A stretch of 64,000 bases of DNA from contig VWND01000067.1 of the NCBI GenBank assembly GCA_009599575.1, positions 992,001 through 1,056,000 on the forward strand, written 5' to 3'. The position numbers were made by a program, and so were the translations under genes. The DNA comes from Blumeriella jaapii. Taxonomy: Eukaryota; Ascomycota; Leotiomycetes; Helotiales; Drepanopezizaceae. Below, in pieces: positions 1 to 11,502 of this stretch; within the stretch, counting starts at the first letter, position 1, and each line of letters starts with the position of its first letter. The notes below the pieces were generated by a model. The model was given only the letters and a program-made list of their open reading frames with translations. It did not search any database and was not told where the DNA came from.

Positions 1-405
1 CTTTTGCTGCCGAAGCCAAAGCTTTTGCTAAAACCTTTATCGACCTTATTATTTACGACGCTTATATAAATCGTTTAAAAAGAAATAACGCTTCGGCTTT
101 TATAATAATCGAAAGTCGTGCGAATCGCGCCGCGGCTCGAATTGCCGCTGCTGCTGCTACGTCCGTTCCTGCCGGTTTAACGGCTGCTGCTATTTTAAAA
201 GCTTTGGCTGCGCCGGCCCTTTTTTTAACGACGCCAATATAAAACGTATTCTTCGACGTTTCGAAAACGTCGCTCGGACCTATTCTGACCAATTGAATCA
301 AATTCTGGATTTTCACGAAAATATCGTAGCTGCAATTCAGGATTCGATTACGGCTATTGTAAAAGCTTTAATTAAAATAAATCGAATATTTTGCGAATTC
401 GTTTA
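1..405 (+). pseudogene. Unrecognised Ala-rich degenerate reading frame (partial)
   Basis: A plus-strand frame is open from the window edge to a TAA at 238-240 and is rich in Ala (many GCT/GCC/GCG codons). A second plus frame (about 218-405) continues with a charged, helical-looking segment containing residues NDANIKRILRRFENV and ends in TAA at 403-405, so one frameshift probably separates the two. Codon use favours the plus strand; the minus-strand frame over the same bases looks like its shadow. It could be the end of a gag or of another transposon protein, but I see no zinc knuckle or other motif. It lies just beyond the 3' end of the neighbouring minus-strand Gypsy pol. Function unknown. 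Confidence 0.3.
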
Positions 406-499
406 ATATTAATTTTTTTTAGCTTACCGCTGCTTTTGAATTTAAAAAAAATAGCGATAACGATAAAAAAAGAAATAACGATAATAAAAATAAATTAGT

Positions 500-2060
500 T
501 TAGCGGCGGTTCTGAGGTTTTTTAAATGTTTTTGTTTTCTTTTTTTTATTTTTACGGCGCGCATTCGTTATTGCTCCGTTGCTATTATTTATCGTATTTT
601 TTAAGTATTTTTCTACAATCTTTTTTGCGTTCGTAAAATGGTTTTTTGGCTTTTAGGAGTTTTCGTTTAATAAATAGCCTTTTTATCGCATCAAATAATA
701 TCGGCCTTTTTTTATATTTTTATAAGCTTGTATTAATTTAATCTCGTATTTTTCGGATTTTTAAAATTTTATTATATTATTTTTCGGCTCGGTATCGTTC
801 CGACTTTGCCAAAATTCTAATAAAAAAACGTAGAAAATATCGTAAATACGATATTAAAAAAAAAGCTCGAATTAATAAGCTTGGCCGTGCTCGTATATAA
901 CTCGCTTAATTTTAAAAAACTTTAAATATTTATTTAAAAGCTTTCGAAAAAGTCGCAGTTATCGAAGGTTTTTAATCGATAATAGCATTTTGTCGCTTAT
1001 TTAAAATCTAATCTTTTTGTGTTTAGCGTCGTAAAAATTTTTATAATTCGCGTTGGCTTTTTTTAGCTTTTTATTAAATACTTTTCTTTTTTTTTGCAAT
1101 ATTCTAATTCGTTTTTCCGCTGACGGTACCCTTTTTTCTACGACGTCGCTCTCGACGTTGCTGCCAAATTTTGAATAAAAACCGTATAATATGCGAAAAA
1201 AAGTAAAATCCGTAGAAACGTATATCGAATTGTTATACGTAAATTCGGCTAAAACAAACTTTGTAGCCTAATCGTTTTGTCGATAATCGCAATACGTACG
1301 AAAATAAAATTCTAAAATTTGATTTTAACGTTCCGTTTGGCTATTTGTTTAAAAATGAAAAGCGATGTTTAATCGACGTCGTATTTGTAAATAAAATATT
1401 ATTAAAAACCAGAATTTATTAATAAAAACTGACCTTTTGTTTATAATAATTTTCTTAAAGCAGCCAAAATCTTTGTAAACGTGTTATATAAATATTTTAG
1501 CCAAATCTAAGGCTGAAATCGTTTTTTGTATCGGTATGTATTTCGACAGCTTCGTATATCGGTTTATTATAACGAGTATCGAATCGTAAATACGATTTCG
1601 TTTTTTGCTAAAAAGTAGATTCGTAATAAAATCTATAGTTATTTTTTTCCAAGGTTTTGTAAAAATCGAGCTAATTCGCCATAAAATCGATGCTTTCTAA
1701 GCTTGCTTTTCTGACACTTTTTATACGTATTAACGTAACGTTTTACGTCGCTTCGTAAATCAGGCCAGAAATACTTTTTTTCGACCAGTTTTAGCGTTCG
1801 CCGAAAGCTTTAATAGCCGGCGGTCGGATCGTCGTAATTAATTTTTAATATTTCGCTTTTAATAGCGCTTTTATTCGAAATATACGCACGTTTTTTATAA
1901 CGTAGTAATTTATTTTAGCTTATACGTTAATATTCTTCGAACCCGGCTCGATTGCTTTGCGAAGCCGATTCGTATATTTTCTATAATACAAAAAAATCAG
2001 ATTTTTGCAATTCAAAAATAGTTTTGTAAATCGGTTCTGCTAGTTCGTTATTAACCGTTT
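500..2060 (-). pseudogene. Gy-IV integrase and C-terminal chromodomain (RIP-degraded)
   Basis: Read on the minus strand, this is the C-terminal part of a Ty3/Gypsy polyprotein. The integrase zinc-binding half ends in a segment with YFWPDLRSDVKRYV and Cys residues near 1720-1790; the catalytic core and a typical post-core linker follow down to about 1010 (YKNFYDAKHKKIRF). A chromodomain lies at about 560-740 with the pattern YEIK...KKGRYYLMR..GY...NS...HFTNA. A C-terminal chromodomain places the element among fungal chromoviruses, where it is thought to tether integration to heterochromatin. Many TAA/TAG codons replace Gln and Trp, so nothing here is translatable. RNase H and reverse transcriptase follow at higher coordinates. 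Confidence 0.82.
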
Positions 2061-3690
2061 CGGATTGTAATAACATAGCGGCTACGCTCCGTGGTATATA
2101 TTATTTGCAATCAGTAATATTAGCAAAAAACAGTCCGGCGAAAAAGCTTTTTATTTAGCTTTTTTCCGTTTACTTTTTACTTTTTGATTTCGTTAACAAA
2201 AGCTTCGAATATTTATCGGCGCGAAATAATTTATGCCTCGATTTTAAACGTGTTTTTACTGCGGAAAATATTCTAAAATTTCTTAAATAAGCTAGTTTTA
2301 GCTTACGATGCAACGTAAGCAATTGTTCGTTATTTTTTTCTAAATCTTTTTTTAAATTTGGCCGGCGGAAAAAACCATCCGCCGGATTAAAAACTTTTGT
2401 TTTATATTCGATTGCAAAATCGTATTTAGCTAACTCGTCGGCCCACCTCGCTTAGCGTCCGTTTAAACGTTTTTTCGTAAAAAAGTATTTTAAATTATAA
2501 TAATTTATACGCATAATAATAACGTCGGAAGCGCTACGTAAATATTAATTCTATTATTTAAAAGCGTAAATTATAGCTATTAGCTTAGCGTCGTAAACTT
2601 TGTATTTTTGTTTTATAAAAAAAAGCTTTTTCGAATAATATACGATAGAATGCTAATATGCCTCCGCACTCTTCTCGAACAATTGAAATAATATTCCGCT
2701 TATAACGAATTTCGAAACGTTTGTTTCGATTTAAATTTTTAATCGAAAATCGAAATAGCGTAAAATCGGTGCTTGGCAAAACTTTTTTTTTAAAAGTAAA
2801 AAAGCGAGCTTCGCTTCGAATAAAAAACGAAAAGGGCCCGACATTTTTTTTCGTTGCATTTTTTTTAAAAGATTTATAATAAATCGGCAAAGCTTAGCGT
2901 AGTTTTTAATAAAACGTTTGTAAAAGTTAATAAAACCCAAAAACATTTAAATATTTCGCCACGTAATAAAAAAAAGCTATTTCCGAATATTATTTATTTT
3001 CTTTAGGTCCATTTTAATTCTCGTAAAAATAACGACGAAACCTAAAAACTTAACCGTATTCGTATCGAAAACATATTTTTTCAGATTTTCGTAAAATTTA
3101 TTAATACGAAGTTTTTCGAAAACTTTTTTTACCGCGTTTGTATAATCGTCGGGGTTTTCGAAAAATATTAAAATATCGTCGAAATAAATTATATACGTAA
3201 CATTTATTAAACCGACTAAAGCTTAATTAATATACGCTTAGAAAATTGCTAATGCGTTCGAAAAGCCGAAAAGTAATACGCAGTATTCGAAGTATCCGTA
3301 ACGAATGCGAAACGCAGTTTTCTATTTATTTTCTTTTTTTATTCGAAGGCGATAGTACGCCCAAATAAAATCTAATTTAATAAATATTTTAACTTTTTTC
3401 AAACGGTCTAAAGTTTCGCTTATAAAAGATAAAAGAATTCGATTTTTAATCGTAACTGCGTTTAAATTTTTATAATCGACGCATAATCGTAAACTTTCGT
3501 TTTTTTTCGGTATAAATATTACCGGTGCGCCGGCAGAGCTAATAAACCTTTTTATCCAGTTTTTTTTTAAATTCGAATCGAAATATTCGCGCAATTCGAT
3601 AAGTTCAGATTCCGATAAAAAGTAAACTGGTTTTTAAAAAAAGTCCTTCCTTTTCGCGAAATTTATTCGATGTTTTATAAAATGATAAAA
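2060..3690 (-). pseudogene. Gy-IV reverse transcriptase and RNase H (RIP-degraded)
   Basis: On the minus strand the reverse transcriptase starts near 3690. The stretch 3322-3594 is still open and has the expected palm motifs GAPVIFIPKK, LRLCVDYKNLNAVT and FIKLD. The active-site box reads YFDDILIF (about 3175). The segment 2731-2946 has FLGFINFYKRFI followed by AFLLLKKKF..APILRYFD, the usual RT/RNase H junction of Gypsy pol. RNase H follows with VYDAKLIAIIYAF and ARWADELAKYDF...NPADG (about 2360-2600). Domain order PR-RT-RH-INT-chromodomain defines Ty3/Gypsy rather than Copia. Multiple in-frame stops make it a pseudogene. The short frame at 2585-2890 is an off-frame shadow. Confidence 0.9.
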
Positions 3691-3994
3691 AGCTAGAATA
3701 ACCGCGGCGGTATCGTCGAACACGTCGGCGTAATCGTCGTATTTAAAAAGTAATTAATATTGTTTTTTAATAGCTTTTTTCAAAACGATATAAAACGCTT
3801 GTTTCTTTTTGAATTTCTTTTTAAAACGTTTGATTATAACGAAATTAAACTGTAAGCGTTCGATTAGGTATCGCTACGATTTAGCTCGAAAGCTTATAAC
3901 GGGATCGATATTTCGCAATCAAAAGAAACCTAAAATAAATAAAACCTTTGGAATATTTATATCGCAAGCTACGAAATCGCTTTATATTTTTTTA

Positions 3995-4260
3995 ATTATT
4001 CCATAACTATTAATGGCGCGAATAAATTGCGTATGCGTATCGTAAATAATTACTTTTTTTTTTTTAACCGTAAATAAATTAATACGTTTTTAAATTGGTT
4101 TCTATTTATATTTAATTGATAATTTTTGAATTACGCAGTTTTTCTTCGCGCCGCAATCGATAAAAGCTCGTTTTGTACGAGTTTCGCTTTTGGTTTTTTT
4201 AATTTCGATAAAATTATTATTTTCTGCTTTTTTTTTTCGTTCGATTTTATTAGCAGCGAC
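3995..4260 (-). pseudogene. Gy-IV aspartic protease remnant
   Basis: Minus-strand translation gives AFIDCGAKKNCVIQ around 4140, matching the D-(S/T/C)-G-A catalytic box of retropepsins with Cys in the second position, followed by a beta-rich stretch. It sits between the CCHC knuckles of gag (about 4330-4430) and the reverse transcriptase, the position expected in Ty3/Gypsy. The downstream frame is interrupted by stops. Confidence 0.65.
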
Positions 4261-4299
4261 GAAATTAAAATCGAACGAAAGCTTTTCCCGAATTTTTAG

Positions 4300-5183
4300 A
4301 TTTGTTAGCTTCGAAGCAGTTTGAAGCTATATATTTTTTTTTGTTGCATTTATAATATTCGACTTTTGGACAATTGATTATGCGATGCCTTTTTTTTTGG
4401 CAGCGACTACATTTCGAAAAATAAAAGAAATCGTTAGGAATTTTAGGATTCCAAAGGATTTTATTAAAATTATCGTTTTTTCGCTTTCGTTTTTCTTTTT
4501 ATAACGTATTTTCGAATCGAAGACGATATATATCTGTTTTAGCCTTTAAATTTTAATCGTAAATATAAATCCTTTTTTTTTTTTTTTTTTGCGCTCGTTT
4601 CGTCGTTTATTATTTTTCGTTTCGTCGCTAATAATTTTATTAACACTTTCGATACGACGAACGATTAATACCAATTTTTCGTACGAGCTTATAGCTGTAA
4701 TATTGCTTCGTTTGATAATTTTTTTTCGAAAAGTAAATCGGAGTTTTGCGAAAAGTATTTTTTTTTAATCGTATCGTTTGTTATTTGCAATTATTATTCG
4801 AGATTATTTAAATAAACAACGAAATCGTTAACTGATTTATGCTTTTTTTGCTTCGTTTTATCGTATGAATTCGAAGCCGCGATTTCTCGATTTTCCGTAT
4901 TTATTAAAAAGTTTAATATTTATTTTTTAAAATCGTCCTATATAATTCGAATGTTCGTAAAACGTCGTTCGTATCCGGTTCATTTTTTTTTTTATTTTAT
5001 CGTCGAAAGCTAAAACATAAGCGTTAATTTTCTTTTAATCGGTACAAAATATTACCCTTTTATTTTGGCGAAAGCTTCGTTTTGCACGCCGAATAAAAAA
5101 TTAAGCTTTTTTAATATTTTTTCCTCGATATATTAAAAAGTTTCTTATTTTTGATACCTTTCGGCTTGAATTCGCTGTGTTTT
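4300..5183 (-). pseudogene. Gy-IV gag, C-terminal half with CCHC zinc knuckles
   Basis: The minus-strand frame contains CSRCQKKRHRIINC, a complete C-x2-C-x4-H-x4-C knuckle. A second, damaged knuckle follows at once (YKCNKKKYIASNC, first Cys changed to Tyr, compatible with G-to-A). Upstream (4430-5183) is a capsid-like helical segment with stretches such as NDFVVYLNNLE. The frame stops at the LINE insertion point (5171-5183 target duplication) and resumes beyond the LINE at 11490, so gag is physically split by about 6.3 kb. RNA binding in the virus-like particle is the role inferred from the family. Confidence 0.8.
5171..5183. repeat. LINE target-site duplication, left copy
   Basis: TTCGCTGTGTTTT; the identical 13 bases recur at 11490-11502, directly after the LINE tail. 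Confidence 0.9.
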
Positions 5184-5229
5184 CACCTTCACAACATACA
5201 CGGATTCTACTTTTTGTTCGCAACAATCA

Positions 5230-6953
5230 TTAAATTCACTGCATTCGATTCGGGAGACTCGTTTTTTTCCGAATTTCGAAAAATCAGCTCGAAAGCTCGT
5301 CGCGTTCGCCGTACAGCTCGCGAAATAATTCCTTTCATTTCTTTTCGGTCGTCCGACGACTACGATTACGATTACGATTACGACGAATTATATATTCGCC
5401 TTATAAACGCAATTTTACCGTTTTAACAAAACCTGCATTTTAAAAAAAAAAAGCAGGCGAATATTTTTAGCATTCGCTTTTTTCCCTTCGTTTTAAAATA
5501 CGAAGCGCGAACATTTATTATTGCAACGTCGGCTATTATTAGCCAGCTCGACGAAACAAACCGACAATCTTAAATACGCCGTAAAATATAAGCATAATTC
5601 GCGACCGCTACCGACAGCGTCGTAAATTAGCAAAAAAAGCCCGAAGCGCGATAATACGCCGAAAAGCTTGCAAAAAGCTTTATTTTCTTTTTGCAAACTC
5701 GCGCTTTTATTATTTTTTTCGCCGCCTCGCCAAACAGCATCGACTTTTTCTTTTTTTCTGCTAAATTAATTATTTAAGCAAATCGAGTTTTACGAAAAAT
5801 TTTAAAAACCTTAATAAACTCCGAAAAATTAAAATCGATTACCGTCAAAAAGTTATAATAATAAACGCGTCCGTTTATCAGCGGAATCTTACGCGTTTTT
5901 TTAAATTCGTTTACCGAGGACCAATCAGCAAAAGTTCGATAAAACCATCGCTTTCTGATTACGTCGGCGAAAAGCATTTTGTTAAACAGGCTTAATACTT
6001 TCGTTTTTAAATAAGAAATCGCGAAATTTATACCGGGCCTAACGAAAAACGCGATTAAAAACCTGACGCCTATAAAAATAAGCTGGGCCTTTTATTTAAT
6101 TAATCTGAAAATCAAAAACCTTTTTACCATTTAAAAAAGCGTCGAAGTTTTTCGCAAAATATTCGGAGCCACCGTCGTACGCATTCCGAAAAAATAATAC
6201 AACTACGCGGTACAAAACGTTTCAGCCACGGTTCCGAAGCTATTCGACGACGTTTTTTATTGCTTAAAACATATAAAAAACGAAATCTTTATTTAAATCA
6301 AAATTAAACCGATTAATACGCGCCTTTTCCGATACGAAGCGAATCCAACTATAAGCAAGCAAACTTAAATAATTTCCTTTCTACAGCCAATCAAAAGCTT
6401 TACCTTTTTCGGCGTTAGCGCCCAAACCAAGCTTATCGATAAAAAACCGGCCATACTTCGCTACGACCCTAAATACCAAAACTTTTGCAATTTACTAGCT
6501 TGCACCCGACACGCTCGCTGCAATTATTATAACAACCGAATACAAAACTACAATAGCCCGACTGGCTTTAATTGCAAAGCAGCTCCGTAATGCGCGAACT
6601 GCTATAAGCTATACGCTGCGGATTATTTACGTTGCTTTGCGACTCCTCGCCGCGTAAATAATAAAATGATACGACCAATTAAAAAGAAATTAAAAACTGT
6701 CCGGCGATTAGGAAAAGCGGCCTATTCGATCGCGGTTATTTTTATTATTAAAGCTTCCACCTTTTTAAATAATAATAACCCGGTTTTTAATAACGCGGGC
6801 CGAAAAAAAAAACGCGGAAACGCCGTAACGGCATACAAGCAAAAAACCACCGCGCCTTTAAACACTATTTCCGCCGCGGCCATAACGCTAAACGTGATTT
6901 TTTCGGACCGCCCAGTCCGAAACTCAACTTTAAAGCAATCGCTAAATATTTAA
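5230..6953 (+). pseudogene. LINE copy 1 ORF1 (gag-like, Cys/His knuckles)
   Basis: The 5' part contains a run of Asp-Tyr dipeptides (about 5350-5390) that in LINE copy 2 reads as Asp-His. From about 6140 the frame carries VFRKIFGATVVRIPKK and later VQNVSATVPKLFDDVFYCLK. A Cys/His-rich region follows at about 6480-6650 with CNLLACTRHARCNYY, FNCKAA, CANCYKLYAADYLRC, i.e. several CCHC-type knuckles. The part 6666-6953 is open and basic (RPIKKKLKTVRRLGKAAY). An RNA-binding ORF1 protein is the usual role. Frame breaks and stops throughout. The start is not determined. Confidence 0.75.
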
Positions 6954-7149
6954 TATTTCGGCCGAAAAGTATATTCGATTTTCGACGATACGGTTTTCGT
7001 AATCTTTTCGTAAAACACGTTTTTTTTTATTTCGTCAAAAGCAACCCATCCGTTTTTATCGGACTAGCTACGAAATAAATCTTAAGCTTTCGCAAACGAA
7101 TTAAAAAAAATAAATATCGATACTAATACTTTTATTTTTTAATAATAAA

Positions 7150-8020
7150 ATACTTTTATAAGCAACGCGGGAAATTTCGCAACCGAAAGCCTAAAATAAA
7201 TTTTAATATTTATTAAGCAAACGTTTAAAAAAAACAACCGAAGCATATCACGCTTTTGCATTTGTGCGATATAAAGCGTATAAACGTGATTTGCGTATAA
7301 AAATCCTAAAGCGCTCCGAAAACTAAAATATAAAACTATCCGTTATACGATTTGTATACACCGATCGATTTATAAAACAAAATCGAAAAAGAAATCTTCG
7401 AACGAATACGCTTTAAAATGCTAATTTACGTTCGAAAAAGCGCAAAGCTTAATTCATAACTACAACGATTAATTAATAACAAAAATCTGCTTTGGCTAAA
7501 CGTAAATATATATTTTATTTTTAACATATATAAACAAAACCATACCTAACAAATACTAAACTACGTAACACATTTCGAACCATTTTTCAATTGCATAATA
7601 AGCGGCGATTTTAATGCTCGACACGACATTTTTAAGCCCGGGTCGGATACGGCAAAAAATAAAAAACATTTCGCGGACTAAACTGCTATTTCGGATATAA
7701 ACTTTATCGGCGCCGCTAACGAACCCATTTATAACAAAAAACACGTTTTAAATTTCACTTTTTCGAACGTGCCCAACTCGATTATTACGATACGATACGA
7801 TATGCACAGCGGCTTAAACCACGAAATTCAAATAACGATTTTTTTTAGCAAAAAGAAAATACTCGTAATTCAAATATATTATAAAATACCCGATTCCGAA
7901 TTCGGCAAATTCGCAAGCTTGATACGCGCAGAAATCAGCCGATTTGCGAACCCCGTCATATTATTAACGCTAAAAAAACTGAACGAATACGCGGCTGCGC
8001 TAGCCCGGATCTTTTAAAAA
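7150..8020 (+). pseudogene. LINE copy 1 ORF2, endonuclease domain
   Basis: Plus-strand frames show the hallmarks of an exonuclease-endonuclease-phosphatase (APE-type) domain: CDIKRINVICV near the start, GDFNARHDIF (about 7600-7630), a segment ending LNFTFSNVPN, and SGLNHEIQ (expected SDHE box; about 7810-7830). In LINEs this enzyme nicks the target to prime reverse transcription. The open piece 7769-8017 covers the C-terminal end and the linker to the reverse transcriptase. Stops from C-to-T and G-to-A changes disrupt the rest. The minus-strand frame at 7556-7744 is a shadow. Confidence 0.8.
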
Positions 8021-8649
8021 AGCATTACAGCTGCCGGAAAACCTTTTTAAAAAAGTTTACAAACTATTTTATAATAAACCGACGAATATCAAAAAGCTAA
8101 AAATAAATATTTGCGAGCGCGCAGAATAATATACGACGGTGAAATTTTTAAAAAAACCAGGCAGTTTTTCGCTATAATACGCAAAGCGAAAAAAAATTAT
8201 TAGCGAAAGCTTATTAACGGAATCGATAATAACGAAAAACTATATAAAATAATAAGCTGGCATCGAATAACCACGAATTTTAAAACTTTTCTATTAATAA
8301 TAAACGGCGTTGTAATTAAAAACATTAAAAACAAAACTAACGTTCTGAAAAACGAAATATTTGGCCGTTTTTTAACTACCGACGATTTCGATCAAAATTC
8401 TTTTACCGAATAAGCAGGGTCGGGCCATCTTTTTTAAGCAAACTTCGTATCGCTCGAAAAAATAAAAAAATATTACATCGGAATTATTAGCATTTTTCCG
8501 GATATTAACCGGATTACGATAAAACTTTTAAAAGCTTATTAAAAAAAAGTCCGAACCGCTATATACGGCCTGTTTAACCGCTGTTTCGTAATAAACCATT
8601 TCCCGACCTTTTAAAAGCTGGCCGAAATGGTTATAATAATTAAAACTAA

Positions 8650-9450
8650 TAAACGAAACAAATCCTTTCCACGCTCGTAACGCCCGATCGCCTTTTTTTT
8701 TTGTATATCTAAAAGCTTCGAAAAAATCATCGCTAGCAAAATCGCGTAAATAACGCTTACGACCGGCCTGCTTAATTTATAATACGAAAACGCTTTTCCG
8801 AAACGTTCTGCTTTCGATTTGACAGCGTGCTTTACGGCCGATATCGAAATTGCGCTCGCCGCAAAAAAATATATTACGATTATTATTTTAAACGTACAAA
8901 GCGCGTTCGACGCCGTTTTAACCCGACGCCTGCTTAAAAAAATAATCGATCAAAAATGACTTTTCTTATTTTTTTTATTAATCAAATCGTTTTTCACGAA
9001 ACGACGAATATAAATACGATTCGAAAAAAAAACCACCGATTTCAGCTACGTTTATTACGGCATTTTTTAAAAATCGCCATTTTTTCCGGTTTTATATATA
9101 CTATACCTAGCAGAATTGCTTAATTAAAACTTTACTTTTCGCTTTAAATACGCAAACGATATATTAATTTACCGCATTTTATATAACCTAAACGATAATA
9201 TCGAGCTATTTGCGAAAACGTTCGCGATATTTTCGAATAAAAAAACGAATATAAAATCGCTTTCGCGCCGGAAAAAATCGAAATAATATATATTATTACG
9301 CAAAACAATAACTACGCTTTTCCGATTATAATCGACGACAGAATTACGATCTTTTGCATTATTACGACGAAAAAAAGCGAGCAATCCGCGCTGCGCTAGC
9401 TAAAAATCTGGTTCGATCGAAAACTTATTTTTAAACGATACGTTAAAAAA
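8650..9450 (+). pseudogene. LINE copy 1 ORF2, reverse transcriptase domain
   Basis: The frame contains IIILNVQSAFDAVLTRRLL (about 8880-8940), matching the LINE RT motif where the first catalytic Asp lies in the D-x-x-x-A-F-D box (here D changed to N). FRFKYANDILIY follows at about 9140-9170, the F-x-Y-A-D-D box with Asp changed to Asn. Both changes are G-to-A, so catalytic residues themselves were lost by RIP. The preceding segment (8780-8870) with FDLTACFTADIEIALAAKK is the usual helical lead-in. Inactive by inspection. Confidence 0.85.
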
Positions 9451-10149
9451 CGCGTAAGCAAAATACAATAAGCGGCGTAATATATTAAAAACCTCGGCCG
9501 AATTAATAATAACCCTCCGGCCAACGCGCTGCGAAAAGCAATAATTACTTATGTTTTTTCTTCGATATTATTTAAAACCGAAATTTAATACGCAGGCCGT
9601 ACGAAACCTGATCGCCGAACCGAACGAAACAATCAAATTAATATCCGTTTCGGCGATTATATCGATTTAATATAAAAAACTATTATTTTAGCCGTACGGA
9701 AAATACTTCTTATATAACGCATTATTTTTTTTATTATAATAATACGAAACGCAAGTTTTCTTTTCGCAAACGCGGCCTTAAAAAAGGCCAAAATACGCTT
9801 TGCGATAAAATTGCAAACCGTAAACGAAGCGTATTTTTTGGTCCAACGCATTTTTATCTTAATGATTTTTCGAAGCAAATACGCGAGCATACATATAGCC
9901 GCCAAAACGAAAATCCAGCGCTTCGGCGATATTTTTTTACAAATTCTACGATTTAAACTGATTTTTTCGTATTTTTCGCCCGGCAGTCGCATCGACCTTA
10001 TTATAAACGTTAAAAAAAAAAAAGCCGCGGAAAATTTTAAAAAATAATAGGCAGAACTATTTTTTAAAAACGTTACGATTTTCTCGAACGGCTGCGAAAA
10101 GTACAAAAACGGCGCCTATTTCGTAAGCTACGAATACGCTATATACCAG

Positions 10150-11010
10150 AACCGCAGACAAATAGCGTTTAAATACAGCTCGATAAACGACTATTTCCAC
10201 GTTTTCGACGCAAAAGCGATAAAAGCATAAAAAGGCCTGTAAAAAGCTGCGAATATACTAACCGAAATACGTACGCAAAAACTATAAATATATATCGATA
10301 ATATTTTAATAATTTAAAAAATACGCGAAACACTTTTTTTTTTTTTCTAATAAACCTTTCTGGCCTGCCAAAAAGCGATAAAAACATACGATATAAAAGT
10401 CAAATAAGCACCGGGTTATACGAGCATCGAAAGCAACGAAGCCGCCGATAAATTAATAAATACGGGTGCGGAAAAAACTTTTTGGAATAAAAACTTTGCG
10501 TCCGAACTTATTATAAATAAAATACGCTTCGATTTCAAAAAAATACGAAATTCGCATCGAAGCCGCTAATAAAAAACAGCTAGCAAAAAGCTTTTACGAA
10601 ATTATAAGCGGTAAAACCCGGTCTACGCAATTAAACTCTTGCCGAAGTTCGATATGCCGAAACGATTGTTCTACTATTATTTGGCGACCAAAACTATTTA
10701 TAAAAACTACGAATAATATCACGTTAAATATAATCATACCGACGTTAAATTGCGTTGCAAATGCAAAAAGCTTAAAACTTTATTACATTTCGTGCTATGC
10801 CGCCGCGCGATCAAACGTTTTTTTAATTAATTTAAAAAAACTCGATCAAACGCTTTTTTCCGAACTAAGCGAAAAGCCGTAATATTCTTTAAAAACCTGC
10901 TTCGCGAGCCAAAGGATTTTATAACGTTTTACGCGTTATTATTATAATTTTTTAAATATAACCAGTTTTGCTACACGTATACTGCTTATTTTAATCGATT
11001 GCAGTTCGAA
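10150..11010 (+). pseudogene. LINE copy 1 ORF2, RNase H and C-terminal Cys/His region
   Basis: RNase H is recognised from APGYTSIESNEAADKL (about 10410-10460), the W-x-P-G-H-x-G-I-x-G-N-E-x-A-D box with RIP-type substitutions. Further on, HTDVKLRCKCKKLKTLLHFVLCRRAIKRFF (about 10735-10830; H, C, C, H, C spaced as in fungal Tad-like LINEs) forms the C-terminal zinc-binding region. A stop near 11080 ends the frame. The minus-strand frames at 9657-10106 and 10169-10387 are shadows. Confidence 0.8.
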
Positions 11011-11059
11011 CAAAATAAACTGCGTACGACCGCGCGAAGCGACGTTACAACGAAACGAA

Positions 11060-11489
11060 TATTATTTTGCACATTTGTATAACAAATAATTTTCTATTTT
11101 AATAAGCGCAAATCTGTTTTTGCTTTTGGTTTTTGGATTCGGATATTTAAACACTGCTTTTCTTTTTTTTTTTCTCGGCCTATTGGCCATACCATTATGC
11201 GTTTCCACGCAACCGACAAATTATATTTTGATCGGTGCCGTATACATATTTTTTAAGCTTTTTTCTAGGCTTTACGCTTATATTTTCATTAACGAATTAT
11301 CGCAAAAAGCGGCGAAAAGCGTAGTCGACAGCAGTTTTAACTATACCAACACGAATTGCTTTCGGAATCGTATTTTGTATTTAATTCCTTAGCTTAGCAC
11401 GTTTCCGTATCCTCTGGAAGGTCCTAGAAGGGCAGCCTCTCGGCTGCACTCCGCTAGACGTTAATTAATACTACTACTACTACTACTAC
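11060..11489 (+). other. LINE 3' untranslated region and (TAC)7 tail
   Basis: No coding signal beyond a chance 90-codon frame (11120-11392). The last 100 bases (11395-11465) are unusually balanced in composition and contain short inverted repeats (AGGGCAGCCT...), perhaps the structure recognised by the LINE reverse transcriptase. Seven TAC units at 11469-11489 end exactly at the target duplication. Confidence 0.6.
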
Positions 11490-11502
11490 TTCGCTGTGTT
11501 TT
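11490..11502. repeat. LINE target-site duplication, right copy
   Basis: TTCGCTGTGTTTT, identical to 5171-5183. Confidence 0.9.

Larger units (their letters stand above)
5184..11489 (+). mobile_element. Complete Tad-like LINE (copy 1), RIP-inactivated
   Basis: A 6306-bp non-LTR retrotransposon: an ORF1 with Cys/His knuckles, then an ORF2 with AP-type endonuclease, reverse transcriptase and RNase H, a 3' UTR, and a (TAC)7 tail at 11469-11489. It is bounded by a perfect 13-bp duplication (5171-5183 and 11490-11502), as expected for target-primed reverse transcription. It sits inside gag of the minus-strand Gypsy element Gy-IV, whose frame reads on across the restored site. A second copy lies at 44174-49905 with near-identical spacing. 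The RNase H domain and CCHC-bearing ORF1 fit the Tad1/I superfamily of ascomycete LINEs; exact clade not determined. Confidence 0.9.

Noticed and set aside
5151..5426. 91-codon frame crossing the left end of LINE copy 1
   Set aside because: Starts in Gy-IV sequence and runs over the insertion junction; only the LINE part is conserved in copy 2.
9657..10106. 149-codon minus-strand frame with several hydrophobic stretches
   Set aside because: Lies antisense to LINE ORF2 between RT and RNase H; the homologous region of LINE copy 2 (48637-48972) shows it only in part, as expected for a shadow.
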